Below are positions 28,621 through 37,457 of a stretch of 37,515 nucleotides of DNA, piece after piece. The notes under the pieces are model-generated. The model was given only the letters and a program-made list of their open reading frames with translations, was not told the DNA's origin and did no database searches. The position numbers and the translations under genes are program-made. Origin of the DNA: Bacteroidota bacterium (GTDB lineage: Bacteria; Bacteroidota; Bacteroidia; Chitinophagales; Chitinophagaceae); assembly GCA_021824365.1 (NCBI GenBank), contig JAKAKY010000002.1, positions 1 to 37,515 of the forward strand, read 5' to 3'. Within the stretch, counting starts at the first letter, position 1, and every line of letters begins with the position of its first letter.

Positions 28621-29988
28621 TTAATGGTGATGATGGTGCAATTTAGCGGCAAAATCTTCTGCACTAATTGCCTCTTCTGTTTTCTTCACTTTTTCGGCTA
28701 CTGCAGTAAACATTTTTTCTGTGGCTATTCTGTGATAGCTATCTTCCATAAACTTCCTATCCTGCATCATTCTGTTGGCATAATCTTCTACCCATTGTTG
28801 GTTATCGCCCATGTTAATTTGCCCACCTAAATATTGCAATAATTGTTGTTTAGCCAAATTGCGAATATCATCCGGCAATACTTCAATTTTATGTTCCACT
28901 CTAAGTTGATTACTAATTAAAGTCCATTTTAATTGCTCTTTAAATGTTGGAAATTCAGTCTCAACTTCTTCATTTGTTTTCGGTTTTGCACCGCTTACCT
29001 GTAGCCAACGTTTTAAAAAACTATCGGGAAACTGAAAATTGGCATGCGCTAATAATTGATGGTAAATTTGGTCGTGTACCTGATTTAATACCTGCGCTTC
29101 ATAATAATTGTCTATTTCACTTTTCACTGCTTTTTTAAATTCATCGGTGGTGGCTATGGCTTTTCCGGGATAAACTGTTTCAAAAAACGCTTCATTCAAT
29201 TCAGGTCTTTCTACCAAACCCACTTTTGTAATGTGCAGTTTAAAATATTTACTCTCCTCTTCTTTTTTGCCTTTTTCTAAACCAAGATCAGACAAAATAA
29301 ATTCCATTTCTTTATCGTCGAATGCTTTTTTTAATTGTAAATCAACTGTATCACCGGCTTTTTTTCCAATTAAATTCTTTCTGAATTTTTCGGTAAAATA
29401 TTTAACCAATAATGAATTTTCTTTAGTGATACCGCTTTCCAGATCATTTCCCTCATTATCTGTTTCTACAAATTTTACATTCAATACATTGTCGTCGCCT
29501 GTAACTGTTTCAGGCTCTGTCATTTTTCCGTTGTGTACCTGTAAACGGTCAATTTCCTGTTCTACCATTTCATCGGTAACAGTTACTTGATATTGCTTCA
29601 CATTTAATTTAGTAACATCAATAGCCACCTCGGGTTTTAAGCCAATTTCGAATGAAAAAGAATAATCGGTTGGATTATTCATATCTAAAGTGGGGCTATT
29701 ATTCTCTAAAGGCAGCGGTTGCGCAAATATGTCTACTTTTGCATTTTCTAAATAATCCAGCAAAGATTTCTCTACCTGACGCATTACCTCTTCACTAAAA
29801 ACACTTTGCCCATACATTTTTTTAATTAAACCGGCTGGGATCATTCCTTTCCGAAATCCGGGAATATTGGCGGTTTTTGCATATTTTTTTAGGCTTTTTT
29901 CAAAACCGGCTAAATAATCCTCTTTTGAAAGGGTAACAGTGATTTTATCATTTAAAACACTCAGATTCTCTCGGGTAACATTTGCCAT
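28621..29988 (-). CDS. tig: Trigger factor with native penta-histidine tail
   Basis: Ribosome-associated chaperone for nascent chains. The 455-aa product has the N-terminal ribosome-docking signature NIPGFRKGMIPAGLIKKMYG (about 41-60), a diverged FKBP-like middle region and a helical C-terminal chaperone domain. The protein ends in KLHHHHH followed directly by TAA (28619-28638 region), a natural run of five histidines. Metal-binding histidine tails are known on the E. coli folding factor SlyD, so nickel or zinc binding is possible, but no function is shown here. Transcribed with its own downstream terminator; upstream a terminator separates it from the tRNA gene. Confidence 0.95.
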   Translation of the reverse strand: MANVTRENLSVLNDKITVTLSKEDYLAGFEKSLKKYAKTANIPGFRKGMIPAGLIKKMYGQSVFSEEVMRQVEKSLLDYLENAKVDIFAQPLPLENNSPTLDMNNPTDYSFSFEIGLKPEVAIDVTKLNVKQYQVTVTDEMVEQEIDRLQVHNGKMTEPETVTGDDNVLNVKFVETDNEGNDLESGITKENSLLVKYFTEKFRKNLIGKKAGDTVDLQLKKAFDDKEMEFILSDLGLEKGKKEEESKYFKLHITKVGLVERPELNEAFFETVYPGKAIATTDEFKKAVKSEIDNYYEAQVLNQVHDQIYHQLLAHANFQFPDSFLKRWLQVSGAKPKTNEEVETEFPTFKEQLKWTLISNQLRVEHKIEVLPDDIRNLAKQQLLQYLGGQINMGDNQQWVEDYANRMMQDRKFMEDSYHRIATEKMFTAVAEKVKKTEEAISAEDFAAKLHHHHH

Positions 29989-30017
29989 AATTGCGCTGTT
30001 TGTTGTTTTCCTGTTTT

Positions 30018-30042
30018 AAAAAAATCCCCTTCAAAAAGAGGA
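30018..30042 (-). terminator. Terminator of tRNA-Leu
   Basis: On the minus strand TCCTCTT pairs with AAGGGGA (one G-T pair) around a TTTG loop, followed by seven T. It separates the tRNA from tig. Confidence 0.75.
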
Positions 30043-30056
30043 ATGTGTATGATTAG

Positions 30057-30138
30057 TGCGGATGGAGGGGGTCGAACCCACATGCCTTGCGGCGCTAGAT
30101 CCTAAGTCTAGTGCGTCTGCCAATTTCGCCACATCCGC
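30057..30138 (-). tRNA. tRNA-Leu, anticodon UAG
   Basis: Minus strand. Acceptor arms GCGGATG and CATCCGC pair fully, with discriminator A and no encoded CCA. Anticodon stem CTAGA/TCTAG holds the loop CTTAGGA, anticodon TAG, reading CUA leucine codons. A long variable arm (CGCCGCAAGGC) marks a class II tRNA, and the T loop TTCGACC is canonical. The T stem GTGGG/CCCTC shows one T-T mismatch. Confidence 0.95.
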
Positions 30139-30149
30139 ATTCGGGGACG

Positions 30150-30157
30150 CAAAAGTA
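30150..30157 (-). promoter_or_regulatory. -7 promoter element of tRNA-Leu
   Basis: Minus strand TACTTTTG, an exact TAnnTTTG match, 11 bases before the mature tRNA 5' end. Confidence 0.45.
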
Positions 30158-30216
30158 AGGTTTTTACCGAATAACCGAAAGTTTGATTTTTAAGATAACA
30201 AAACTCAGACAATACC

Positions 30217-30250
30217 GCATAAAAGCGATACTATAAGTGCCATTTTATGC
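30217..30250. repeat. Inverted repeat upstream of the Gly/Tyr-rich gene
   Basis: GCATAAAA (30217-30224) and TTTTATGC (30243-30250) form a perfect 8-bp inverted repeat around an 18-base spacer, about 95 bp before the next start codon. No TAnnTTTG box is visible before that gene, so it may use another sigma factor or activator. Nothing else is recognised in 30158-30343. Confidence 0.3.
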
Positions 30251-30343
30251 AGCATATTTAAATAAATGTTATAACCTGCATTTTTATAAAGCAACCATGT
30301 TACTGAAAGCATCTTTTATAGTCATATATCAGAACAACAAAAA

Positions 30344-30859
30344 ATGAAGATCATGAAAAAATTATTAATAGCAGTATTTGCGCTACTGTTAGTAACAGGC
30401 GCTACAGCAGCAACAGTTAAGCCACATCTTGGCGGTATGAGAGATAGGGATGATTTTGGAGGTGGGAAAGGCCGTACCACAGTTATAGTAGGTGGTGGTT
30501 ATGGTGGCTATGCTCCCCTTTATAATCCCTATTTTGGAATGGGTTTGGGTTATGGTTATGGAATGCCTTGGTATGGTTATGGATATCCCTATTACGATTA
30601 TGGTTATGGTTATAACGCAAGGCCATCTAAATTAGATCAGGAAATTATGGATATACAACACGACTATGCTCAAAAAATCAATTCTGCCCGTGCTGATGAT
30701 AGCATGACTGGTAGAAACAGAAGAGCTGCTATTAGAGAACTAAAATTAGAAAGAGATCAGGCTATTAGCAATGCTAAAAAGAATTATTACAAACAAGGCA
30801 CAACCAGCTATAACAATCAGCCTACTTATTATAATGGTTATAAAGGTGGTACCGATTAA
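30344..30859 (+). CDS. Gly/Tyr-rich secreted protein
   Basis: The 171-aa product has a signal peptide (MKIMKKLLIAVFALLLVTGA, cut near TAA), a short charged stretch, then about 45 residues of glycine and tyrosine rich sequence (VGGGYGGYAPLY, LGYGYGMPWYGYG, YDYGYGYN). Residues from about 95 to 145 form a charged helical segment (DQEIMDIQHDYAQKINSA, RAAIRELKLERDQAISNAKK), and the tail is again Tyr/Asn rich. Proteins of this layout are common envelope or extracellular proteins in Bacteroidota. No catalytic motif is seen. Initiation could be at 30344 or at the second ATG at 30353. Monocistronic, with terminators downstream. Confidence 0.75.
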   Translation: MKIMKKLLIAVFALLLVTGATAATVKPHLGGMRDRDDFGGGKGRTTVIVGGGYGGYAPLYNPYFGMGLGYGYGMPWYGYGYPYYDYGYGYNARPSKLDQEIMDIQHDYAQKINSARADDSMTGRNRRAAIRELKLERDQAISNAKKNYYKQGTTSYNNQPTYYNGYKGGTD

Positions 30860-30867
30860 AATGATTC

Positions 30868-30919
30868 AACCGGCCATGCAGTAATTGAAAGGTGATGAAA
30901 ATAAGAAGGCCGGTTTTTT
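30868..30919 (+). terminator. Terminator of the Gly/Tyr-rich gene
   Basis: AACCGGCC (30868-30875) pairs with GGCCGGTT (30908-30915), loop of 32 bases, followed by TTTTTT. Confidence 0.7.
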
Positions 30920-30944
30920 AAGAGATGGATTCTATGATTACCTT

Positions 30945-30979
30945 AAAGGCGTTGCTTCAATTGAGGCAATACCTTTTTT
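30945..30979. terminator. Hairpin between convergent genes, probable terminator
   Basis: An interrupted stem, AAAGG.TTGC.T with A.GCAA.CCTTT around CAATTG, followed by seven T on the plus strand. It ends at the last base of the murF/alr stop region and may serve both strands. Confidence 0.55.
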
Positions 30980-33441
30980 TATTCGTTCAGGTAAACCCTT
31001 TTTACACGTTGACTAATACTGGTTAAAATTTCGTAGGGAATAGTGGCACACCATTTTGCTACTTCTTCTACACCAATATGTAATCCAAAAATTTCTACAC
31101 TATCACCTTCCTGCACATTGGGTATATGGGTAATATTCACCATTGTCATATCCATACAAACACTGCCAATAACCGGAGCACGATGGCCATTAATATACAC
31201 AAAACCAATACCGTTACTTAAACGCTTACTAAATCCATCGGCATAACCTATACGAATGGTGGCAATTACGGTAGATGCATCTACAATAGCCGTTCTATTA
31301 TAGCCAACACTATCACCGGGTTCCAAATGCTTAATTTGTGCGATGGTTGTTTTTAATGCTGCAACTGTTTGTAAAGTAACCCCCTGCTCATTTAAGCTGT
31401 TTACGCCATATAAACCAATACCCAAACGTACCATTTCGTGGTGCATAGCAGAATGGCGAACAATAGCCGCAGAATTGGCAATATGCCGTATAAATTTATA
31501 GTTTAATATATTTTGGAGGGTATCACTGAAATTCAAAAATTGCAGGTGTTGCGCTTGTGTAAAAAAATCCTGCGCAGGATTTTCAGCAGAAGCCAGATGT
31601 GAAAAAACCGATTTTACCCACATGGTGTTATTGCTCACAAGTTGTTGCGCTAATTGTACAGCCTCTGATACCTCAAAGCCGAGTCGGTGCATGCCTGTAT
31701 CAACTTTAATATGAACAGGAAATTTTTCAATCCCCTGCTCTAATAAAAAGCGATGAAACCGGTGATAGAGTTGAAATGAAAAAATTTCAGGCTCCAGACT
31801 ATGTTCTATTAAAGCATTGAAGCCATTTTCTTCCACATTCATCACCATGATTGGTAAAGCAATACCGGCTTTTCTTAAAGTAACACCTTCATCTATATAA
31901 GCCACTGCCAGATAATCTGTGCCATAAAATTGTAACACTTTGGCTACCTCAACACTTCCACTTCCATAGCCAAATGCTTTTACCATAGCCATTGTTTTAG
32001 TTGTAGGATTCAGCAGTTGTTGATAAGCTCTTAAATTATGTGCAAGTGCAGATAAATTTACTTCTAATATAGTTTCATGTACCTGCTGCTCCAATAAGGC
32101 AGCTATTTGTTCAAAAGCATATTTACGTGCCCCTTTCAATAAAATAAATTCAGATTGAAACGAAAACCGAAACCACTCATTCAGAAATTGAGCGGTATCT
32201 ATAAAGAAATAAGTTTCTTCAGCTGCCTGCTTTAATATGGCTTTATTGGACATACTGTTTGCACCAATGGCAATACATCTGTTAATATTTTTTTGTCGCA
32301 ATAAATGCACCACTTTATGATATAAATTTTCAGCGGGTAACCCTGATTCTAAAAAATCAGAAAGAATTACTGTTGTTTTACTACCGGCTGCCTGTTGCTG
32401 CAAATAATCTAATGCAATGGCTAATGAGTCAATATCATTACTGTAACTATCATTAATAATGGTGCAATCTTGTATACCCTTTTTTAATTGCATACGCATA
32501 TCAATAGGATGCAATTGTAGTATACGTTCCTGAATAACAGGAATCGCTAATTTCAAATATAACAAACTGCAAAGGCAGGTAAGCACATTATGAACAGAAG
32601 CTTTATCAGAAAATGGAACGACTAATGTACCCTCATTTCTGTTATAAACAAAACGAATTTCAGTTTTTTTAGTATGGTAAGTAAATTGCTGAATTTGAAG
32701 GGTAGCATGTTCATCATTACCCCATGAAAATTGAGGTACTTCAGGCAATGTTATACCTTTTGGTAAATCATCTACACAATAAATCAAACATGCTACCTGT
32801 TGAAACAACAATAATTTTTCCTGTATTTTTTCCTGAAGTGAGGAAAAACCTTCATTATGTGCATCGCCAACGGAGGTAAGTATGCCAATGGTGGGTACAA
32901 TAATGGTTTGCAAATGTTGCATCTCGCCAGGTAAAGATATACCCGCTTCAAATATTCCTAACTGATGTTGTGACCCCATGTGCCAAATGCTTAATGGCAC
33001 GCCAATTTGCGAATTATAACTTCTTGGACTTCGAATAATATTCCAATCTTTTTGCAATAATTGATACAGCCATTCTTTTACAATGGTTTTACCATTACTG
33101 CCGGTAATTCCAATAACAGGATAATTAAATTGGCTACGATGAAAAGCAGCCAATTGTTGCAAAGCCAATAATGTGTTCTTTACTTTTAAAAAATTAGCTT
33201 TGGGATAATTGGCAGTATTAAATGTGTTTGTAACTACAAAATTTTTGATACCCGATTTGTAAGCAGTTGCAATAAACTGATGCCCATTTCTGACAGGATG
33301 GTTGCCCAAAGCAAAAAACAGGGATGTTTCTGCCTCTATTATTTGGCGGGTATCGGTTAACAGGTAACGTATGGTAGCCGGAACCCTTAAAGTGGCAGAT
33401 GCATTAATGATGTTGGCTATTTGTTCAACAGGATAGCTCAC
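30979..33441 (-). CDS. murF-alr: Bifunctional MurF ligase / alanine racemase
   Basis: Fusion typical of Bacteroidota, 820 aa. The first ~450 residues are UDP-N-acetylmuramoyl-tripeptide:D-alanyl-D-alanine ligase, with ATP loop GSNGKT at 114-119, FEAGISLPGEM, NDSYSNDIDSL and LLKGARKYAFE. The last ~360 are alanine racemase with EVNLSALAHNLR at about 460, PLP Lys488 in MVKAFGYGSGS, HIKVDTGMHRLGF, VRLGIGLYG and GYNRTAIVD (catalytic Tyr region). One protein thus both makes D-alanine and adds D-Ala-D-Ala to the murein precursor. The start is GTG at 33441, overlapping the terC stop as GTGA, so translation is coupled. Last gene of the gldF-gldG-terC operon. Confidence 0.96.
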   Translation of the reverse strand: MSYPVEQIANIINASATLRVPATIRYLLTDTRQIIEAETSLFFALGNHPVRNGHQFIATAYKSGIKNFVVTNTFNTANYPKANFLKVKNTLLALQQLAAFHRSQFNYPVIGITGSNGKTIVKEWLYQLLQKDWNIIRSPRSYNSQIGVPLSIWHMGSQHQLGIFEAGISLPGEMQHLQTIIVPTIGILTSVGDAHNEGFSSLQEKIQEKLLLFQQVACLIYCVDDLPKGITLPEVPQFSWGNDEHATLQIQQFTYHTKKTEIRFVYNRNEGTLVVPFSDKASVHNVLTCLCSLLYLKLAIPVIQERILQLHPIDMRMQLKKGIQDCTIINDSYSNDIDSLAIALDYLQQQAAGSKTTVILSDFLESGLPAENLYHKVVHLLRQKNINRCIAIGANSMSNKAILKQAAEETYFFIDTAQFLNEWFRFSFQSEFILLKGARKYAFEQIAALLEQQVHETILEVNLSALAHNLRAYQQLLNPTTKTMAMVKAFGYGSGSVEVAKVLQFYGTDYLAVAYIDEGVTLRKAGIALPIMVMNVEENGFNALIEHSLEPEIFSFQLYHRFHRFLLEQGIEKFPVHIKVDTGMHRLGFEVSEAVQLAQQLVSNNTMWVKSVFSHLASAENPAQDFFTQAQHLQFLNFSDTLQNILNYKFIRHIANSAAIVRHSAMHHEMVRLGIGLYGVNSLNEQGVTLQTVAALKTTIAQIKHLEPGDSVGYNRTAIVDASTVIATIRIGYADGFSKRLSNGIGFVYINGHRAPVIGSVCMDMTMVNITHIPNVQEGDSVEIFGLHIGVEEVAKWCATIPYEILTSISQRVKRVYLNE

Positions 33442-34394
33442 AATGTTTTATTTTTTTTGAGTTGTTTGTTGGAATAAAAAATAGAATACAAAACAGAACC
33501 ACCAATACAAACAATAATTAACAACAAGGAAACAAAAACCTGTTCATTTTTGGTTAAAAAGGTATCAACCCATTTTTCACCAATCATTTTGGCACCAATT
33601 AAAATAAGCACAACGGATATGCCTTGTTGTAAATAGGCAAATTTATTTACTGCTCCACGCAATAGAAAAAACAAACTGCGTAACCCCAGTATGGCAAAAA
33701 TATTAGAGGTATAAATAATAATTCTATCTTGCGAAATACCCATTACCGCAGGAATGGAATCGAGTGCAAATATCAAATCAACTGATGCAAGCATAACAAC
33801 AGTAACAAACAAAATAGTGTATTGCGGCTTATTGTTAACACGAATAATAAATCTGCCATTGCCATCAGAAGAGGTTAATGGTAAGAACTTTTGCAGAAAC
33901 CGATAAATTTTATTTTCCTTCGGGCTGAATTCTTTACGCTCATGTTCTGTAAACATTTTAAAGCCGGTGTACACTAAAAATGCACCAAAAATGTATAATA
34001 CCCAATGAAATTGTTCTACCAATCCAACACCAACGGTGATAAAAACTACACGAAATACGATGGCCATTAAAATGCCAATTAACAGCACTCTGGAATAAAA
34101 TACTTCTTTTATCTTAAAAGCATTGAAAATAAGTATAAACACAAATATATTATCAATACTCAGACTCCATTCCATCAAATAGGCACTGATGTATTCAATG
34201 GCTTTTTTATGGCCTTCTTCCATCCACATAAAAACAAAAAACGCAAACGCCAATAATACCCAAAACAGGGTTAAATATATAGCCGATTGCATAGTTACTA
34301 CTTTACCTTTTTTGCTCATTAAGCCCAGGTCGGCTACCAAAGCAATAACCAGTACCATACCAAAAACCAGATATACAATTTCGTTATGTGGCAT
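33438..34394 (-). CDS. TerC-family integral membrane protein
   Basis: The 318-aa polytopic protein has about nine hydrophobic segments and both TerC signatures: EWSLSIDNIFVF (Asp81) and VDLIFALDSIPAVMG in the second half. Members include Alx and TerC/MeeF-type proteins implicated in manganese export and in metal supply to secreted enzymes; the older tellurite label should not be read as function. It starts 4 bases after the gldG stop and its stop overlaps the murF/alr GTG start, so it is inside one operon with gliding/T9SS-related and cell wall genes. A role in metal balance at the membrane is likely. Confidence 0.92.
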   Translation of the reverse strand: MPHNEIVYLVFGMVLVIALVADLGLMSKKGKVVTMQSAIYLTLFWVLLAFAFFVFMWMEEGHKKAIEYISAYLMEWSLSIDNIFVFILIFNAFKIKEVFYSRVLLIGILMAIVFRVVFITVGVGLVEQFHWVLYIFGAFLVYTGFKMFTEHERKEFSPKENKIYRFLQKFLPLTSSDGNGRFIIRVNNKPQYTILFVTVVMLASVDLIFALDSIPAVMGISQDRIIIYTSNIFAILGLRSLFFLLRGAVNKFAYLQQGISVVLILIGAKMIGEKWVDTFLTKNEQVFVSLLLIIVCIGGSVLYSIFYSNKQLKKNKTL

Positions 34395-34398
34395 TCAA

Positions 34399-36108
34399 TT
34401 AAATATTAGTGTATGTTTTTTTCCGATACCATTGGATGATGATACCCAATAATAGGATGATTATAATAGGCAAGGCAATATTAATGAGCTGCCAAAATGT
34501 TTTATTGGCTTTCACTTTATTTTTATCTAATAGCCTTAATGTAAACTCTTTATTTCTGGTTTCTAAAATACCCCTGTTCCCAACCAAATAGTCTAAACAA
34601 TTCAACAAAAACTCCCGATTGGCAAATTGATAATTTTCAAATTGCTGCGTACCCATTGGAAGCGGACCATTAGATTGTGTAACCACATTGGTAACAATAT
34701 CCGCATCGCCGGCTACAATTTGCCGGGCTTCATTAATTCCTTTTGGCATAAAGGGTACTCCCGTTAGTTTCTCAACCGAATCCTGCATGGCTTTGGTAAA
34801 CCGGTTGGCATAGAGCGATTTAAATTTTCCTTCTAATAAAACCACAACGGGCACTTTACTATCGGTAAAAGTTTGTAAATCGCCTTCAGATCGTATACTT
34901 CGTAAACTAACAATAGCAGGTGTTCCCAATTTCCGGCTATTGGTATCACTGGCCAATAAAATTGTTTTTTTAATACCGTTGGCTTCCACCGTATCAACAG
35001 AAGATGGAAATACACTTAACACCTGATCTAAATTACGGGATATGGGATGATTTTCGGGTGCACTTAATAATGGATAATAAGGAAAAGGTATACGTTGTAT
35101 TTGCGGCTGGCTGCCCAAATTCCCCACCACCAATGGTTGTTTGGCCGAATTTAAATCCTGCAATAAATCCGGATTAATACGTACACCATATTTAAACAAC
35201 TGGTCATCAATATTTAATCCTTTGTCATACGCTACAAAATCGCTTTTGGTTCGTAACAAACTGTCGAACTCAGCATATAGTTTATCAATAAACCAAAGTA
35301 CATTTCCTCCCTGGAGAATATACTGATCAATTTTAATTTTTTCGTCTTCAGTAAATGCCTGTTCTGGTTTTACAATCAACAATGCTTTAATGGTATCAGC
35401 ATCTAAAATACCGTTCCGTAAATCGAATAAGCCAAAATGGTAATTATTGCGCAGTGTATTAAATAAATCATTGACCGTAGGGTTTAACGGTTCACCATTT
35501 CCTATGGCATACGCTACTACCGGAAATTGTGTAGTGGTTATTTTTTGAATCGCATCATCAAACTTAAACTCAAGCAGTGCTTCTGAATAGTTTAACGTAC
35601 TTTCTTCATCCATACCACTTTTACCACTCATTAAATCCACCGGAATCATTTTACCATTGTATGAAACAATAGCCGATGGAAATATAAGCCTTTCGGTTTG
35701 TGCATCATCGTTCTCTTGCAACTGATTATTAAAAGGTTTAATACCAATACGCACCAAACTATCATACAATTGCAATTTGATGGAATCGGGCATCCCCTCG
35801 CCCGGTTGTACAAACTTAAAATGTAAATGGCCATTGGAGTAAGATCGATAGTTTTCTAATAACTCATTGGTTGCATTTTTTAATTTCCGAAAGCCGGCGC
35901 TCAGTTTTCCGGTAAGTAATACCTGTATTTCTATATCGCCTTTTAAATTAAACAGCAATTGGCGGGTTGACGGACTTAATGAATACCTTTTTTCTTTGGT
36001 TAAATCTAAACGGGTATGTATTTGTGCAGATAGCAGAATGAGCAAAGCAAAAAAAACGAGTAATACTACCCATCCATATTTTTTTTGAAGTAATGACTGG
36101 AGCTTCAT
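34399..36108 (-). CDS. gldG: Gliding motility-associated ABC transporter protein GldG
   Basis: Component of the GldA-GldF-GldG transporter first defined in Flavobacterium gliding. The 569-aa protein has an N-terminal membrane segment (YGWVVLLVFFALLILLSA, about 11-28), a long extracytoplasmic ABC-type auxiliary domain (DLTKEKRYSLSPSTRQLL, IEIQVLLTGKL, GGNVLWFIDKLYAEFDS, LDYLVGNRGILETRNKEF) and a C-terminal membrane segment (about 545-562) followed by WYRKK. It lies 71 bases downstream of gldF. No gldA ATPase gene is in the window, and in flavobacteria gldA is also elsewhere. Presence does not prove gliding, since non-gliding relatives keep these genes. Confidence 0.93.
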   Translation of the reverse strand: MKLQSLLQKKYGWVVLLVFFALLILLSAQIHTRLDLTKEKRYSLSPSTRQLLFNLKGDIEIQVLLTGKLSAGFRKLKNATNELLENYRSYSNGHLHFKFVQPGEGMPDSIKLQLYDSLVRIGIKPFNNQLQENDDAQTERLIFPSAIVSYNGKMIPVDLMSGKSGMDEESTLNYSEALLEFKFDDAIQKITTTQFPVVAYAIGNGEPLNPTVNDLFNTLRNNYHFGLFDLRNGILDADTIKALLIVKPEQAFTEDEKIKIDQYILQGGNVLWFIDKLYAEFDSLLRTKSDFVAYDKGLNIDDQLFKYGVRINPDLLQDLNSAKQPLVVGNLGSQPQIQRIPFPYYPLLSAPENHPISRNLDQVLSVFPSSVDTVEANGIKKTILLASDTNSRKLGTPAIVSLRSIRSEGDLQTFTDSKVPVVVLLEGKFKSLYANRFTKAMQDSVEKLTGVPFMPKGINEARQIVAGDADIVTNVVTQSNGPLPMGTQQFENYQFANREFLLNCLDYLVGNRGILETRNKEFTLRLLDKNKVKANKTFWQLINIALPIIIILLLGIIIQWYRKKTYTNI

Positions 36109-36179
36109 TTTTTGCTATTTATTACGAACAAATACTGATGATAAAGAAAAGGCAATCCATACAAAATTGTGTTGAACGG

Positions 36180-36902
36180 CTAATGCCTGATTACATTTTT
36201 TTGTGTAATGAAAAGAAAAAAAACAATCACCACAAAAAAGTAAACCAAATCTCTGGTATCAATTACACCCCTGCTAACACTTTGGTAATGAAAGTTGATA
36301 CCCAACAATTCAATATAATAATCGAGCATACCTGAAAAAACAGGTAATTTACTTAATGCATCAAAACCCGTATACAGCATAAAACAAACAAAGGCGCCGG
36401 CAATAAATGCCACAACGGTATTATTGGTAAAACTACTGGCAGCTATACCAATAGATACAAATACACCACATAAAAACAACAAGCCAATATAACTACCAAT
36501 GGTGGCTCCTATATCTAAACCACCACTGTTGCTTAAATATTGTAACGAAAAAGCATATACCAAAGTAGGTAGCAATGCGGCAACAATAATAATTAAGGCG
36601 CCTAAAAATTTTCCCAAAACCAAACCAAAAGGCTGAATGGGCCAGGTTTTCAATAACTCGAAAGTGCCGGTTTTATATTCTTCGGCAAAGCTGCGCATGG
36701 TAATGGTGGGTATTAAGAAAAGCAATACCCATGGTACAAAATCGAAAAAAGGGCTAAGTGTTGCATACCCGAAATTGAGCATACTTGAATCGGGAAAAAC
36801 AAACAAAAACAATCCGTTCAATAACAGAAAAATAACCAATGCAACATAAGCAGTAATGCTGTTAAAAAATTGATTCCATTCTTTTTTACAAATCATCCAC
36901 AT
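36180..36902 (-). CDS. gldF: Gliding motility-associated ABC permease GldF
   Basis: The 240-aa ABC-2 type permease has six hydrophobic segments. The N-terminus MWMICKKEWNQFFNSITAYV and the conserved cytoplasmic TITMRSFAEEYKTGTFELL loop followed by LGKFLGAL are characteristic. It starts at the ATG at 36902, 7 bases after a TAGTTTTG promoter box. It opens the four-gene operon gldF-gldG-terC-murF/alr; the 71 bases between it and gldG show no terminator. Confidence 0.92.
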   Translation of the reverse strand: MWMICKKEWNQFFNSITAYVALVIFLLLNGLFLFVFPDSSMLNFGYATLSPFFDFVPWVLLFLIPTITMRSFAEEYKTGTFELLKTWPIQPFGLVLGKFLGALIIIVAALLPTLVYAFSLQYLSNSGGLDIGATIGSYIGLLFLCGVFVSIGIAASSFTNNTVVAFIAGAFVCFMLYTGFDALSKLPVFSGMLDYYIELLGINFHYQSVSRGVIDTRDLVYFFVVIVFFLFITQKNVIRH

Positions 36903-36909
36903 AACTCTT

Positions 36910-36917
36910 CAAAACTA
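36910..36917 (-). promoter_or_regulatory. -7 promoter element of the gldF operon
   Basis: Minus strand TAGTTTTG, an exact TAnnTTTG match, ending 7 bases before the gldF ATG. Another very short leader. Confidence 0.4.
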
Positions 36918-36971
36918 AGTGATAGTAAGTTTAGAAGCACAGATTTATGAAAAAATTATGGGTTTATTTAT

Positions 36972-37006
36972 AAAAAAAGCTGCAACAGAAATTTATTGCA
37001 GCTTTT
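36972..37006 (-). terminator. Terminator of the HesB/IscA-type gene
   Basis: AAAAGCTGCAA and TTGCAGCTTTT form a perfect 11-bp stem around a 10-base loop; on the minus strand TTTTTTTAT follows. It insulates gldF from the upstream iron-sulfur gene. Confidence 0.9.
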
Positions 37007-37028
37007 GACAAATATTTTCATCCAAAAG

Positions 37029-37376
37029 TTATACTGCAAAACTCTCACCACAGGCACAACTGCGGCTGGCATTGGGATTATTGAAATAAAACCCTTTTCC
37101 ATTCAATCCATCTGAATATTCCAATACAGTATTCACGAGATATAGGAAGCTTTTGATATCGGTTACAATTTTCAATCCGTTTTCGTCAAATACCTGATCA
37201 CCGGGTTTTATTTCATTATCAAAATCCATTTTATAACTCAAGCCCGAACAGCCGCCGCCGACTACACCTACGCGTAAAAAATAAGTTGCAGCATCTTTTC
37301 CTGATTCTTCCATCAGTTCATAAACTTTTTCACGTGCTTTATCACTAATGTGAATAACATTATCAGTTGCTACCAT
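37029..37376 (-). CDS. HesB/IscA-family iron-sulfur cluster carrier
   Basis: A-type carrier of 115 aa that hands iron-sulfur clusters to target proteins. The three conserved cysteines are present: Cys43 in GGGCSGLSYKM and Cys107/Cys109 in SCACGESF. The helix DKAREKVYELMEE and the GFYFNNPNASRSCACG tail are typical. Which paralogue it is (IscA, SufA or ErpA) cannot be told from sequence alone. Own promoter box (TAAATTTG, 37402-37409) and own terminator. HemN and possibly the ferrochelatase in this window are iron-sulfur proteins that such a carrier could serve. Confidence 0.94.
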   Translation of the reverse strand: MVATDNVIHISDKAREKVYELMEESGKDAATYFLRVGVVGGGCSGLSYKMDFDNEIKPGDQVFDENGLKIVTDIKSFLYLVNTVLEYSDGLNGKGFYFNNPNASRSCACGESFAV

Positions 37377-37401
37377 GGTTAATGTAATTTAGAATAAAAT
37401 A

Positions 37402-37409
37402 CAAATTTA
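37402..37409 (-). promoter_or_regulatory. -7 promoter element of the HesB/IscA-type gene
   Basis: Minus strand TAAATTTG, an exact TAnnTTTG match, 26 bases before the ATG. Confidence 0.4.
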
Positions 37410-37457
37410 TTGAAAGATTGTTGAAATAGGGATGTTCATTTTTGCGTGCTATTTGCA

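Noticed and set aside
33438-34394. Tellurite resistance as the function of the TerC-family gene
   Set aside because: The family name is historical; the context and signatures support only a membrane metal-related role.
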